From positions 1 to 42,884 of the forward strand of contig CANEVR010000017.1 of the NCBI GenBank assembly GCA_947442505.1: a DNA stretch of 42,884 nucleotides. The letters are read 5' to 3'. The translations under genes and the position numbers were made by a program. The stretch comes from Flavobacteriales bacterium. Lineage in GTDB: Bacteria; Bacteroidota; Bacteroidia; Flavobacteriales_D; Sanyastnellaceae. Below, one piece after another: positions 8,844 through 16,718 of the stretch. Every line of letters begins with the position of its first letter. Positions within the stretch are counted from its first letter, which is position 1. Below the pieces are notes generated by a model. The model ran no database searches. It was not told the origin of the DNA and saw only the letters and a program-made list of their open reading frames with translations.

Positions 8844-8849
8844 CTACCG

Positions 8850-11339
8850 ATGAAAAAACAAGGAAACCCGTTTATTGTTTTACAGATTTTGTGTTTTGCT
8901 TTTTGTGCCGTTTCAGGAACTGCACAGAATGTCCTGGACGCTTCCTTGGTTAATCGTCCTCCAAAGCTGGATGGTATTTTAGAACCCGAGATTTGGCAGG
9001 AAGCAATATCAGCTGCAAATTTTACTGAGCAGTTGCCTGTTCCCGGCGGTCCTGTGCGGCAACCGAGTGAGGTGAAGGTGGTTTATACACAGGAAGCGCT
9101 TTACGTTGGTTTCTTTTGTTTTGACAATCAGCCCGATAGTATTTTAAAACAACTTTCAGGAAGGGATGGAGATGGAAATAGCGATTGGTGCGCCATCACT
9201 GTTAACTGTTATCAAGATGGTATCAATGGCTTCTCCTTTGCGGTATCTCCTTGGGGTGAGCAATGGGATGGGCGGGTAACAGCAGGTGCCGAGGATCCGG
9301 ATGTGAGCTGGAATGCAGTTTGGGATTGTAAAGTGAACATCAACGATAAAGGGTGGTGCGCGGAGTTTAAAATTCCTTTTGCTGCCCTTCGTTTTCCGGA
9401 GAAGGACGTGCAAGAATGGGATATCAATTTTGCTAGAGAAATCAGAAGACACCGTGAAATTTCACAATGGAATCCAGTTAATCCCAATGGTCCAGGAGAA
9501 TTGGCACAAATGGGAAAACTTAGAGGTATTAAAGACATCAAGACGCCAAAACGTTTTTTCTTGTTTCCTTATTTGAGTAGTTACTACAACTACTCGGAGG
9601 GCAATCCGTCAAGTTTTTCATACAATGGCGGAGTTGATGTTAAGATGGGTTTAAATGATGCTTTTACCTTGGATGCTACGTTGATTCCAGATTTTGGTCA
9701 AACCATCAGTGATCAACTCATATTGAACCTTACTCCTTTTGAAATTGAATTTCAAGACAACCGACCCTTCTTTATGGAAGGGACTGAACTGTTCAACAAG
9801 TCAGGAATCTTTTATTCTAGACGTGTTGGCGGTACTCCCGTTGGCGCCTATGATTTGTATGGTCAATTGAATGATAGAGATGTTGTGATAGACAATCCCA
9901 TGCAGAGTCAGTTGTTCAATAGTACAAAAATATCAGGTAGGACCAAAGGCAATACAGGGATAGGTTTGATGAATAGTGTCACAGCGCCTTCCTATGCCAC
10001 GGTGCGCGATTCAGCAGGAGTTGAGCGTCAAATAGAGACTCAACCCTTATCCAATTACAATGTTTTTGTGATGGATCAGAACTTGAAAAACAATTCATAC
10101 ATCACTTACACCAATACCAATGTAACACGAGCGGGTTCAATATATGATGCCAACGTTTCAGCGTATAATTTTGAATTCAAGGACAAGGCCAATGATTGGT
10201 CGATTTATTCATGGGGTGCATCATCATTGCGCAGAGGGGATCAGTATTTTTCAAAGGAAAGACTAAATCAAAAAGGGTTTTCGCATGGCGCAGCGTTATC
10301 AAGATTGAGCGGAAATTTGACCGGTTCCGCCGGATACTACATGGAAAGCGATGGTTACAACCCCAATGATCTCGGCTATCTACAGGCCAACAACTCATGG
10401 GGCCAATACATCAATTTGGCTTATCGCTTGTTCAAACCATTTGGTCCGTTCAATAAGATGTGGAGTGAGCTGAATGTTGCCCGAGAAAGTTTGTATGCGC
10501 CGCGTGCGTTTTCAAGTTTGGAGATTGATTGGGAGCTCGGTCTGAATACTAAGAAGTTCACTACCTACAATGTGTCCATTCACACCGAGCCAGTAAGGGC
10601 TTACAATTACTTTGAACCGAGGGTTTGGGGGATGAAGTTTCATGATTTTGCTCACGTAGAAGTTGGGGGCTGGGTTTCTACCGATTACCGAAAGCAATTG
10701 GCCATTGATGTGGGTGGGCGTTATGGAATTTATGAAGATGACCAAAGGTCCATTCAGAATTTCAGGTTTTCACCACGTTACCGAATCAATGACCATTGGA
10801 TGTTGATTTATGTGTACAGCCTACAACAACATTTCGGTGATATTGGTTTCGCTACTTTTCATGACACCAAAGACAACACTCCTGTTTTTGGTCGAAGAGA
10901 TGCAATATCGCATACTAATGTGCTGACGGCAACTTATGCTGTCAATCCTTTGATGTCATTCAATTGCAGGGTCAGACATTATTGGGGATATTCTCGTTAC
11001 CATCAGTTTTATGAGTTGGATAGCAACGGTGAATTAACCTCGACCAATTATGTCGGTTGGCAGGATGGTGTATCGTCTTCACGTGCCAACCGAAATTTTA
11101 ACTCCTTCACGGTTGATTTTTTCTATAAGTGGAACTTTACACCGGGCAGTGAATTGAACTTTGCATGGAAATGGAGTCAAATTGATGAGGTTTCTGAAAT
11201 TCCGAGTGATTTGCTTCAGGACTTCAAGACGACAGCAGAGATACCCATCAGCGGAAGCGTGAGTTTTAGGCTGGTTTACTTTTTAGATTATCGTATTTTG
11301 ACAAAGAATCGGGGAGAGGCCATTTCGAAATTTATGTAG
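8850..11339 (+). CDS. DUF5916 protein with CBM9-like domain
   Basis: This is an 829-residue exported protein. It has a signal peptide (MKKQGNPFIVLQILCFAFCA, cut near GTAQ), then a family-9 carbohydrate-binding-like beta-sandwich (about residues 30-230, including RPPKLDGILEPEIWQEA, SEVKVVYTQEALYVGFFCFD and FKIPFAALRF). A long C-terminal region rich in aromatic and alternating residues, matching DUF5916, is predicted to form an outer-membrane barrel. The function of this family is not established; membrane-anchored sugar or peptide handling is a common guess. The ATG at 8850 is chosen over a GTG at 8817, because the signal peptide begins at 8850 and a TATTTTTG box lies six bases before it. It is transcribed divergently from the TonB-dependent receptor across only 34 bases, so the two may be regulated together. 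Confidence 0.82.
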   Translation: MKKQGNPFIVLQILCFAFCAVSGTAQNVLDASLVNRPPKLDGILEPEIWQEAISAANFTEQLPVPGGPVRQPSEVKVVYTQEALYVGFFCFDNQPDSILKQLSGRDGDGNSDWCAITVNCYQDGINGFSFAVSPWGEQWDGRVTAGAEDPDVSWNAVWDCKVNINDKGWCAEFKIPFAALRFPEKDVQEWDINFAREIRRHREISQWNPVNPNGPGELAQMGKLRGIKDIKTPKRFFLFPYLSSYYNYSEGNPSSFSYNGGVDVKMGLNDAFTLDATLIPDFGQTISDQLILNLTPFEIEFQDNRPFFMEGTELFNKSGIFYSRRVGGTPVGAYDLYGQLNDRDVVIDNPMQSQLFNSTKISGRTKGNTGIGLMNSVTAPSYATVRDSAGVERQIETQPLSNYNVFVMDQNLKNNSYITYTNTNVTRAGSIYDANVSAYNFEFKDKANDWSIYSWGASSLRRGDQYFSKERLNQKGFSHGAALSRLSGNLTGSAGYYMESDGYNPNDLGYLQANNSWGQYINLAYRLFKPFGPFNKMWSELNVARESLYAPRAFSSLEIDWELGLNTKKFTTYNVSIHTEPVRAYNYFEPRVWGMKFHDFAHVEVGGWVSTDYRKQLAIDVGGRYGIYEDDQRSIQNFRFSPRYRINDHWMLIYVYSLQQHFGDIGFATFHDTKDNTPVFGRRDAISHTNVLTATYAVNPLMSFNCRVRHYWGYSRYHQFYELDSNGELTSTNYVGWQDGVSSSRANRNFNSFTVDFFYKWNFTPGSELNFAWKWSQIDEVSEIPSDLLQDFKTTAEIPISGSVSFRLVYFLDYRILTKNRGEAISKFM

Positions 11340-11370
11340 ACGAGCAACCATTTTGGAGAAAAATGCGTTG

Positions 11371-11378
11371 TATATTTA
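11371..11378 (+). promoter_or_regulatory. Possible promoter of the sigma-factor operon
   Basis: TATATTTA differs from TAnnTTTG at the last base and lies 24 bases before the ATG at 11403. It is the best candidate in the 63-base gap, but an ECF-type autoregulated promoter cannot be excluded. Confidence 0.3.
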
Positions 11379-11402
11379 GTTGGACGTTTTGCAACGGTTG
11401 AC

Positions 11403-11954
11403 ATGAAAGAAAAGATGGAGGATATCATCCGAGGTTGTTGTGCTAGGGAGCGCTGGGCACAGGAGCGCTTGTACAAACAATATTCAGGTCTACTCTTTGC
11501 CATTTGTTTGCGTTATGCCAAGAACAAAATGGATGCTCAAGATGTCTTACAGGAGGTTTTTGTCAAAATTTACAATCATATTCATACCTATCATTTTGAT
11601 GGGAGTTTTGAGGGTTGGTTGAGAAGAATTGCGGTGAATACTTCCATTACATTTTACCGCAAGGCTATTAAGAAACATTTAGAGAAAGATATTGATGAAG
11701 GTGTTTTTGAGGTGGCCAATGAACATGATGATTGGAGCCAAGAGTTTTCAATGGAAGAGATGAATACCTGCATTCAACAATTGCCGCACGGATACAAAAC
11801 CATTTTCAATTTGTATGTCATTGAAGGCTACAAGCACAAGGAAATAGCGGAAATGTTGCGTATTGATATCAATACTTCCAAGTCACAACTGTCTCGGGCA
11901 AAAGTGCACATTCAAAATGAGTTACAAAAGATGAATAAAATAATGATCGTATGA
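11403..11954 (+). CDS. ECF-type RNA polymerase sigma factor
   Basis: This is a 183-residue sigma-70 family protein of the extracytoplasmic-function class. Region 2 is visible around residues 22-80 (LYKQYSGLLFAICLRYA, AQDVLQEVFVKIYNHI, FEGWLRRIAVNTSI). Region 4 lies around 125-175 (LPHGYKTIFNLYVIEGYKHKEIAEML followed by a helix-turn-helix ending SKSQLSRAK). It would direct RNA polymerase to a small regulon in response to an envelope signal. The stop overlaps the next gene by four bases (ATGA), the usual arrangement for a sigma factor and its membrane-bound anti-sigma partner. Downstream lie an outer-membrane barrel and a T9SS cargo protein. Confidence 0.92.
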   Translation: MKEKMEDIIRGCCARERWAQERLYKQYSGLLFAICLRYAKNKMDAQDVLQEVFVKIYNHIHTYHFDGSFEGWLRRIAVNTSITFYRKAIKKHLEKDIDEGVFEVANEHDDWSQEFSMEEMNTCIQQLPHGYKTIFNLYVIEGYKHKEIAEMLRIDINTSKSQLSRAKVHIQNELQKMNKIMIV

Positions 11955-12550
11955 GCGAAGGAAAATGGAATCATCCCATGTTTGAACAAATAAGAAATGC
12001 TGAGGTGGAGGCACCTGAGCACGTCATGCATGCGGCAATCAAGAAGAGCAATAGAAACGGTTTTTTCTATTTTCAATGGCATTCATTCAATGTTTGGTAT
12101 TTGGCTTTGGGGCTTAGTTCTTTGTTGACACTGGTGTTTTTCAATGGCAACAATGGACAGAGTGGTCAATTCAGATCTGAAGCAAAAGAAACAAGAACAA
12201 TTGCAACACCTGCCGTGTCTCCAGTTGATGAGAAAATGAAGGTTAGTACCGAGATTCAAGTGATCAATTCACCCGTCGTTGCTTCCAAGAAGAAAAATAC
12301 ACAGGTTAGTGAGGAGTTGAATGCTATTGAACGATCTGTTGCAGCTCATGAAGAAGAGGCTGCACTGCGGAACGATCAAGAACCTTTGAACACCTTATCC
12401 GATGCGGAAGTCAATACAAATACAGCTGTTGCAACAAGTCAGGAATTGCAACAAGATTTGAAAAAAGCGGAGCCACTGCCGATTAAGCGTGAACTGCCCA
12501 AGAAAGGGCGATCACTCCGAGTTAAGATTGGCGACAACGCTAAGCCATAG
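11951..12550 (+). CDS. Putative anti-sigma factor, one membrane helix
   Basis: This is a 199-residue protein with a cytosolic N-terminus of about 45 residues containing a short amphipathic stretch (EHVMHAAIKKS), one membrane helix (about residues 47-65) and a polar, low-complexity periplasmic tail ending in a basic segment. It has no recognised zinc-binding HxxxCxxC motif, so assignment as anti-sigma factor rests on topology and on the four-base overlap with the upstream ECF sigma gene. The tail could contact the outer-membrane barrel protein encoded next. The start is the ATGA overlapping the sigma-factor stop. Confidence 0.65.
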   Translation: MSEGKWNHPMFEQIRNAEVEAPEHVMHAAIKKSNRNGFFYFQWHSFNVWYLALGLSSLLTLVFFNGNNGQSGQFRSEAKETRTIATPAVSPVDEKMKVSTEIQVINSPVVASKKKNTQVSEELNAIERSVAAHEEEAALRNDQEPLNTLSDAEVNTNTAVATSQELQQDLKKAEPLPIKRELPKKGRSLRVKIGDNAKP

Positions 12551-12554
12551 ACCA

Positions 12555-13514
12555 TTGAAAACAATCCTGATGGTTGTAGGTTTGCTCATTTTTTCCAATG
12601 AGCTGTTGTCTTTTGTAACTACCAGTGATACTTTAATTCTAGATGGGCAGCTCATTTATTTGGATCAAGATACACTTTCCGATTCAGATTTGCGTGATCA
12701 TGCATTTGATTCAGATTATCGAAAGATCAGAAAAAAGGGAATTTGGGGGTTGGAGGCCAATATTGGTTCATCAACCATGTCCAATCAGAATTTGGCTAAT
12801 CCCACAGGAGAATCTTCATTGTACAGTTTGAGTCCTGATTTTCGAAAAAGGGCATGGGGAAGAAGTGGGTCAATGATGACCTACTATCATTTTCACGATC
12901 ACTTGGCCTTGCGCACAGGAATAGAGTATAATCAAATTCAATGGAGGTCGATGCACTTGGAGAACACCGATGAGTGGAATGCATTGGATATTTTTGAGAC
13001 GTCTTTTAATACAACAGGATTGCAAGCCTTTTACAGGGTGTTGGTTGACACTAGTCTTGGGCTGTATGAGTTGGATACCCTTACCGTTCAACCTGAAGTG
13101 AACAACCATAAATTTCAATTGATTACCATTCCCGTTATGGCGGCTTTTCATTTGAGTTCGCCCAGCAAGCGATACAGAACGCCCAATGTTTTGATGCTGG
13201 AAATGGGGGTGGTATACCGTTATGGGAGGGTTCAAGCTCCTGCCATTACAGCCTTGTCCAATGGGTATGAATTGGTGACGATTCCCCAGGTGAGCACTGT
13301 TTGGAATAACTGGAGTATGCGTTCTGCCATAACATGGAAACGGATGCTGAGCAAGAAGGGGCAGAATGCTTTTTTCTTTGTTTCGAGAATTCAAATGGAC
13401 TGGCCGCCAAGCTCCTTTGATCAGCGCGGATGGTCTTGGAAGTTGCCCAGTTCATATTTAACATTTGGAATTTTATGGGAGAGAGGTAAATCATTACATT
13501 CGCTTAACAATTAA
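12555..13514 (+). CDS. Outer-membrane beta-barrel protein
   Basis: This 319-residue protein has a signal peptide (MKTILMVVGLLIFSNELLS when the TTG at 12555 is used). An acidic linker follows, then alternating hydrophobic and polar strands with many aromatic residues (SMMTYYHFHDHLALRTGIEYNQ, PNVLMLEMGVVYRYG), the pattern of the small outer-membrane barrels common in Bacteroidota. An ATG at 12570 is the alternative start but would shorten the signal peptide. A longer frame from 12489 would overlap the previous gene and lacks a signal peptide, so I reject it. The start is four bases after the anti-sigma stop, so it belongs to the same operon. It may sense or transmit the signal that frees the sigma factor; that role is inferred from position only. 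Confidence 0.7.
   Translation: MKTILMVVGLLIFSNELLSFVTTSDTLILDGQLIYLDQDTLSDSDLRDHAFDSDYRKIRKKGIWGLEANIGSSTMSNQNLANPTGESSLYSLSPDFRKRAWGRSGSMMTYYHFHDHLALRTGIEYNQIQWRSMHLENTDEWNALDIFETSFNTTGLQAFYRVLVDTSLGLYELDTLTVQPEVNNHKFQLITIPVMAAFHLSSPSKRYRTPNVLMLEMGVVYRYGRVQAPAITALSNGYELVTIPQVSTVWNNWSMRSAITWKRMLSKKGQNAFFFVSRIQMDWPPSSFDQRGWSWKLPSSYLTFGILWERGKSLHSLNN
13495..13502 (+). promoter_or_regulatory. Promoter-like box TACATTCG
   Basis: TACATTCG is a one-base variant of TAnnTTTG and lies 22 bases before the ATG at 13525. It overlaps the 3' end of the preceding barrel gene. Confidence 0.4.
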
Positions 13515-13524
13515 ACCTATTTCC

Positions 13525-14547
13525 ATGAAGGCAATTTCAATGACAGGTTGTTTTCTGATGATTGCAATGTTTTCCATTGCACAAACCTTTCAATGTGGAT
13601 TTGAAAATTATCTTTCATTGCCCAATGGTCTGGGTGAATGGTACCGCATAAGCGGAGTTACCAACCCTTCTTCAAATGGTCAAGCTACGCCTGATTATTT
13701 TCACATTATGGGAAGTGCTGCCTGTGATTTGCCTGAAACTCCCTATGCCATGATTCAACCAAAGGAAGGTCAGGGATTAATGGGTATCGAAGTTTCTGGT
13801 GCAATGGAGGCAACACAAAGAGAATACCTGACCATTGTTTTGGATCAGCCACTGCACGTTGGAAAGAATTATGAGTTTAAAATTTCATGGTCCAATGGAA
13901 AGCTAACGCCCATTTCCAATTCAGGATTGGCCATCAATGGAATGGGATTCTTGTTTACAGAGCAAATACCAGCTCAATCAGGTTCTTTTCCTCTTAGCAA
14001 TGAACCGCAATTTACTTTTTCTAGACCAATTTTTTCCGAGTCTTGGGTAGAAGCCAAAATACAATTTAGAGCAGATGTTGCAGCCAAATTTGTAACCATT
14101 GGTCTATTTGGTAGCAATGGCGGTAGGGCATTGAAAACATCTGCCAAAGCCGGTCAGAAAGTGGCTTATTATTTCTTTGATGATGCCCGCATAGAGCCGC
14201 TTGCAGACTCGTTGGATTTTTCAGAGCCCAAGATATTTGATGGCATGATCAATCCCATAGAGGCAGTGGGCAAGGACGAGGTGTTTGTCCCCAATTCTTT
14301 TTCACCCAATGATGATGGTTTAAATGATGTCTTCTTGTCCAACTCTTTTGAGATTGATGGTTGGAACCTGTCGGTGTTCAATCGATGGGGAAGTCTGGTA
14401 TTTCAGACCAAGTCTGCCTTGGAAGGATGGGATGGAAAGTTCAATGGGAAGAATGTAGATATGGGTTCGTACTATTGGACGCTCATTTACAAGAATGAGA
14501 GTGGTCGCCGCTCTGAGCGACAAGGCTTTGTAAACGTCTTGCGTTAG
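13525..14547 (+). CDS. Exported protein with T9SS C-terminal domain
   Basis: This is a 340-residue secreted protein. It has a signal peptide (MKAISMTGCFLMIAMFSIAQ), a beta-rich central domain of about 200 residues (about 25-230) resembling a jelly-roll adhesin module, and a C-terminal gliding-motility-associated domain of about 90 residues. The hallmarks of the last are FVPNSFSPNDDGLNDVF, FNRWGSLVFQ, GWDGKFNGK and GSYYWTLIYKN. This domain sends proteins through the type IX secretion system to the cell surface. The ATG at 13525 is used because the signal peptide starts there; an upstream extension to 13465 would lie inside the preceding gene. It lies just after the sigma/anti-sigma/barrel operon and may be a target or part of it. 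Confidence 0.85.
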   Translation: MKAISMTGCFLMIAMFSIAQTFQCGFENYLSLPNGLGEWYRISGVTNPSSNGQATPDYFHIMGSAACDLPETPYAMIQPKEGQGLMGIEVSGAMEATQREYLTIVLDQPLHVGKNYEFKISWSNGKLTPISNSGLAINGMGFLFTEQIPAQSGSFPLSNEPQFTFSRPIFSESWVEAKIQFRADVAAKFVTIGLFGSNGGRALKTSAKAGQKVAYYFFDDARIEPLADSLDFSEPKIFDGMINPIEAVGKDEVFVPNSFSPNDDGLNDVFLSNSFEIDGWNLSVFNRWGSLVFQTKSALEGWDGKFNGKNVDMGSYYWTLIYKNESGRRSERQGFVNVLR

Positions 14548-14551
14548 TGCT

Positions 14552-14559
14552 TACTTTTG
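14552..14559 (+). promoter_or_regulatory. TAnnTTTG box of bshC
   Basis: TACTTTTG ends four bases before the GTG at 14564. It begins five bases after the stop of the preceding gene and supports the GTG as the bshC start. Confidence 0.6.
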
Positions 14560-14563
14560 TGCG

Positions 14564-16030
14564 GTGAACATTTGGCACAAAATTCCTTTAAATCAAGTAT
14601 TGCCTTCGGCCAAAACCGTTGAAGTTTCCAAAGAGAGATGGGCTGATTTGATGGAGCAAAGAAAATTCTCATCCTCCCAACGAATGCTGTTGTCTGCAAC
14701 ACTATTAGAACAGCATCGACATATTCAATGCCACATCGAGGTTGAGAAGAACATTTCATCACTGAAGCAAAGCAACACTTTCACCGTTACTACCGGGCAG
14801 CAAATCGTGACTGCTTTGGGTCCTTGGATGGTATTGTATAAAATAGCAACCACCATTAAACTAGCCAAAGATTTAGCCAAGCAATTCCCCGCACATCATT
14901 TTGTTCCTATTTTTTGGATGGCCACAGAAGACCATGATTGGGCTGAAATTGCTGAAATAAAAAAGGGTGAACATCTTCTGCGTTGGGATAACACCGTGGG
15001 AGGAGCTGTAGGAAGGTTGTCCTGTGATACAACCGTTGATGCCCTTCGAGAATGGAATGATTTGTATCCTGAATGGATGTTGAATAATGATGTATTCAAT
15101 GCATACAAGCAGCATGAAACATTGGCAGATGCTGCGCGATGGCTCGTTCAACATATTTTTGGTCACCACGGTTTGGTTGTGGTGGATGGGGACGATGCAG
15201 AACTGAAGTCCATGGCTGAGGATTTGTTCAATGCGGAACTCTCAGAACAAAAGCTCTTTCATCTGGCCCAAGAGCACCATTGCGTTCAAGGAGAGATTGA
15301 AATAAAACCTTACAATGTTTTTCAATTGACTTCAGGGCAACGTATTCGTGTTCAGACCAAAGAGGAAGCCGAGACTTTGTTATCCGAAAATGACTTTACC
15401 TCTTGCAGTCCCAATGTGGCTTTGCGTATTTTTTATCAAGAGACCATACTTCCCAATTTGGCTTACATTGGCGGTCCTTCTGAGCAAAAATATTGGAATC
15501 AAGTGGCTCCTTTTTTTGCTGGCCTCAACATTCCACAACCCCTTTTTATACTGAGAGAGCGGGGAGTGGTGGTGCCTGAGAAATGGTGTCGGAAATGGGA
15601 TGCTTTGCTTTGGAACAAAGACCAATCTCTGCATCCAAAAGAATGTTTCGAATCAGATTTAAGGAATAAATATGGTTCTGCAGAAACGCTCTTTGCGTTG
15701 AAAGATAGTATCCTCTCGGCTTATGAATCACATTATTCAATGATATCGTCGGAAGATGCATCTTTGCTGAATGCCGCAAAAGGGGATTGTGTGAAGAGTA
15801 TCCAAATGGTGGAACAATTGGAGAAGAAAATACAGCGATCGCGCAAAAGAAAGGAGGAAGAAACATTTCAATTTGCACAACGTTGGGAAGAGCATGTCAA
15901 CCCAAAGAATCATATGGCTGAACGCTGGGATTTTTGGATTTTTGAGTGGCAAAAAAATAAGCATATCGTGGATATGCTTATTGATCAAATGGATTGGGAA
16001 GATCCAACTTTTAAAATATGGTCGTACTAA
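14564..16030 (+). CDS. bshC: Bacillithiol synthase BshC
   Basis: BshC adds cysteine to glucosaminyl-malate in the last step of bacillithiol synthesis, making the low-molecular-weight thiol of many Bacteroidota and Firmicutes. The 488-residue protein shows the family hallmarks TTGQQ followed by GPWMVLYKIATTIKLAK, FVPIFWMATEDHDWAEI and YIGGPSEQKYW. A C-terminal coiled-coil-like segment rich in Lys and Glu (about 400-450) also fits. The GTG at 14564 is chosen because a TACTTTTG box lies four bases upstream and the next in-frame starts would remove the conserved N-terminal stretch. bshA and bshB are not in the window. The stop codon overlaps, tail to tail, the stop of the gene on the opposite strand (bases 16027-16030). 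Confidence 0.9.
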   Translation: MNIWHKIPLNQVLPSAKTVEVSKERWADLMEQRKFSSSQRMLLSATLLEQHRHIQCHIEVEKNISSLKQSNTFTVTTGQQIVTALGPWMVLYKIATTIKLAKDLAKQFPAHHFVPIFWMATEDHDWAEIAEIKKGEHLLRWDNTVGGAVGRLSCDTTVDALREWNDLYPEWMLNNDVFNAYKQHETLADAARWLVQHIFGHHGLVVVDGDDAELKSMAEDLFNAELSEQKLFHLAQEHHCVQGEIEIKPYNVFQLTSGQRIRVQTKEEAETLLSENDFTSCSPNVALRIFYQETILPNLAYIGGPSEQKYWNQVAPFFAGLNIPQPLFILRERGVVVPEKWCRKWDALLWNKDQSLHPKECFESDLRNKYGSAETLFALKDSILSAYESHYSMISSEDASLLNAAKGDCVKSIQMVEQLEKKIQRSRKRKEEETFQFAQRWEEHVNPKNHMAERWDFWIFEWQKNKHIVDMLIDQMDWEDPTFKIWSY

Positions 16031-16707
16031 TGGGAGTGGTTTTCTATGCCAAATTGAAAACCAACACGTTTCCCTGTTGCACCATTGATTACATGATTCA
16101 TATTTTGAATATCATCAACGGTTAGTTGTTGTATGGTTTCGTAGGGTGGAATAAATAAATCAAAGTTCAATGTATACAAAATGCTGCTGTCCACAATGCT
16201 TTTAAGCGCCGTATAATCCATGGAAGCGTTGATCATATCTTGGTAAAGGAAACCCAACTGGCGCTTGCCTTGTACCATGAAATGTTTTTCTTTGTTGATG
16301 AAAATACGACCTATTAAATAGCCCAAATCCTGCTCTCGATTGTATTTGAAAGAGTCTGAAAGAAAGTTGTAAATATTGATGACCCCCACATAACTGTTGG
16401 ATTCATCATTTTGAAAATAACTGCTTTTCCAAAGTGGATGCGTCTTGTCAAATTGAAAGACATTGGTGTGCATTTGAAATACCAAGATGTCTCCAGCAAC
16501 TTTGATTTCAGCTTGAAGATCACCTTTGTTTTTGTAATAAAATTCAACACGCTGATCTGTATTGCCAAATTTGGTTTTTATTTCATCGATACTTTCCTGC
16601 AAGGCTTTTTTCAAATCTCTGAATGTATCCGTTGTCAATTGATACACGTCTTGCTTAAGTATGCTCTTTTCTTTGATGAGCTGAAGAATGGTCTCTTGTG
16701 TATTCAT
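16027..16707 (-). CDS. Conserved-looking protein of unknown function
   Basis: This is a 226-residue protein without signal peptide or membrane helix that I do not recognise. It starts with a helical region (MNTQETILQLIKEKSILKQD), continues with mixed alpha/beta sequence with charged segments (VEFYYKNKGDLQAEIKVAGD), and ends with histidines. The ATG at 16707 follows the proS stop by 11 bases, so it is probably in the proS operon. A longer frame reaching back into proS is not supported. Its stop (TAG) shares bases with the stop (TAA) of bshC on the other strand. Dense coding, balanced composition and the operon position argue that it is a real gene. Confidence 0.7.
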   Translation of the reverse strand: MNTQETILQLIKEKSILKQDVYQLTTDTFRDLKKALQESIDEIKTKFGNTDQRVEFYYKNKGDLQAEIKVAGDILVFQMHTNVFQFDKTHPLWKSSYFQNDESNSYVGVINIYNFLSDSFKYNREQDLGYLIGRIFINKEKHFMVQGKRQLGFLYQDMINASMDYTALKSIVDSSILYTLNFDLFIPPYETIQQLTVDDIQNMNHVINGATGKRVGFQFGIENHSH

Positions 16708-16718
16708 GTTTTTTCGGT

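Noticed and set aside
8817-8849. GTG start for the DUF5916 gene
   Set aside because: It would place residues before the signal peptide and lies upstream of the TATTTTTG box.
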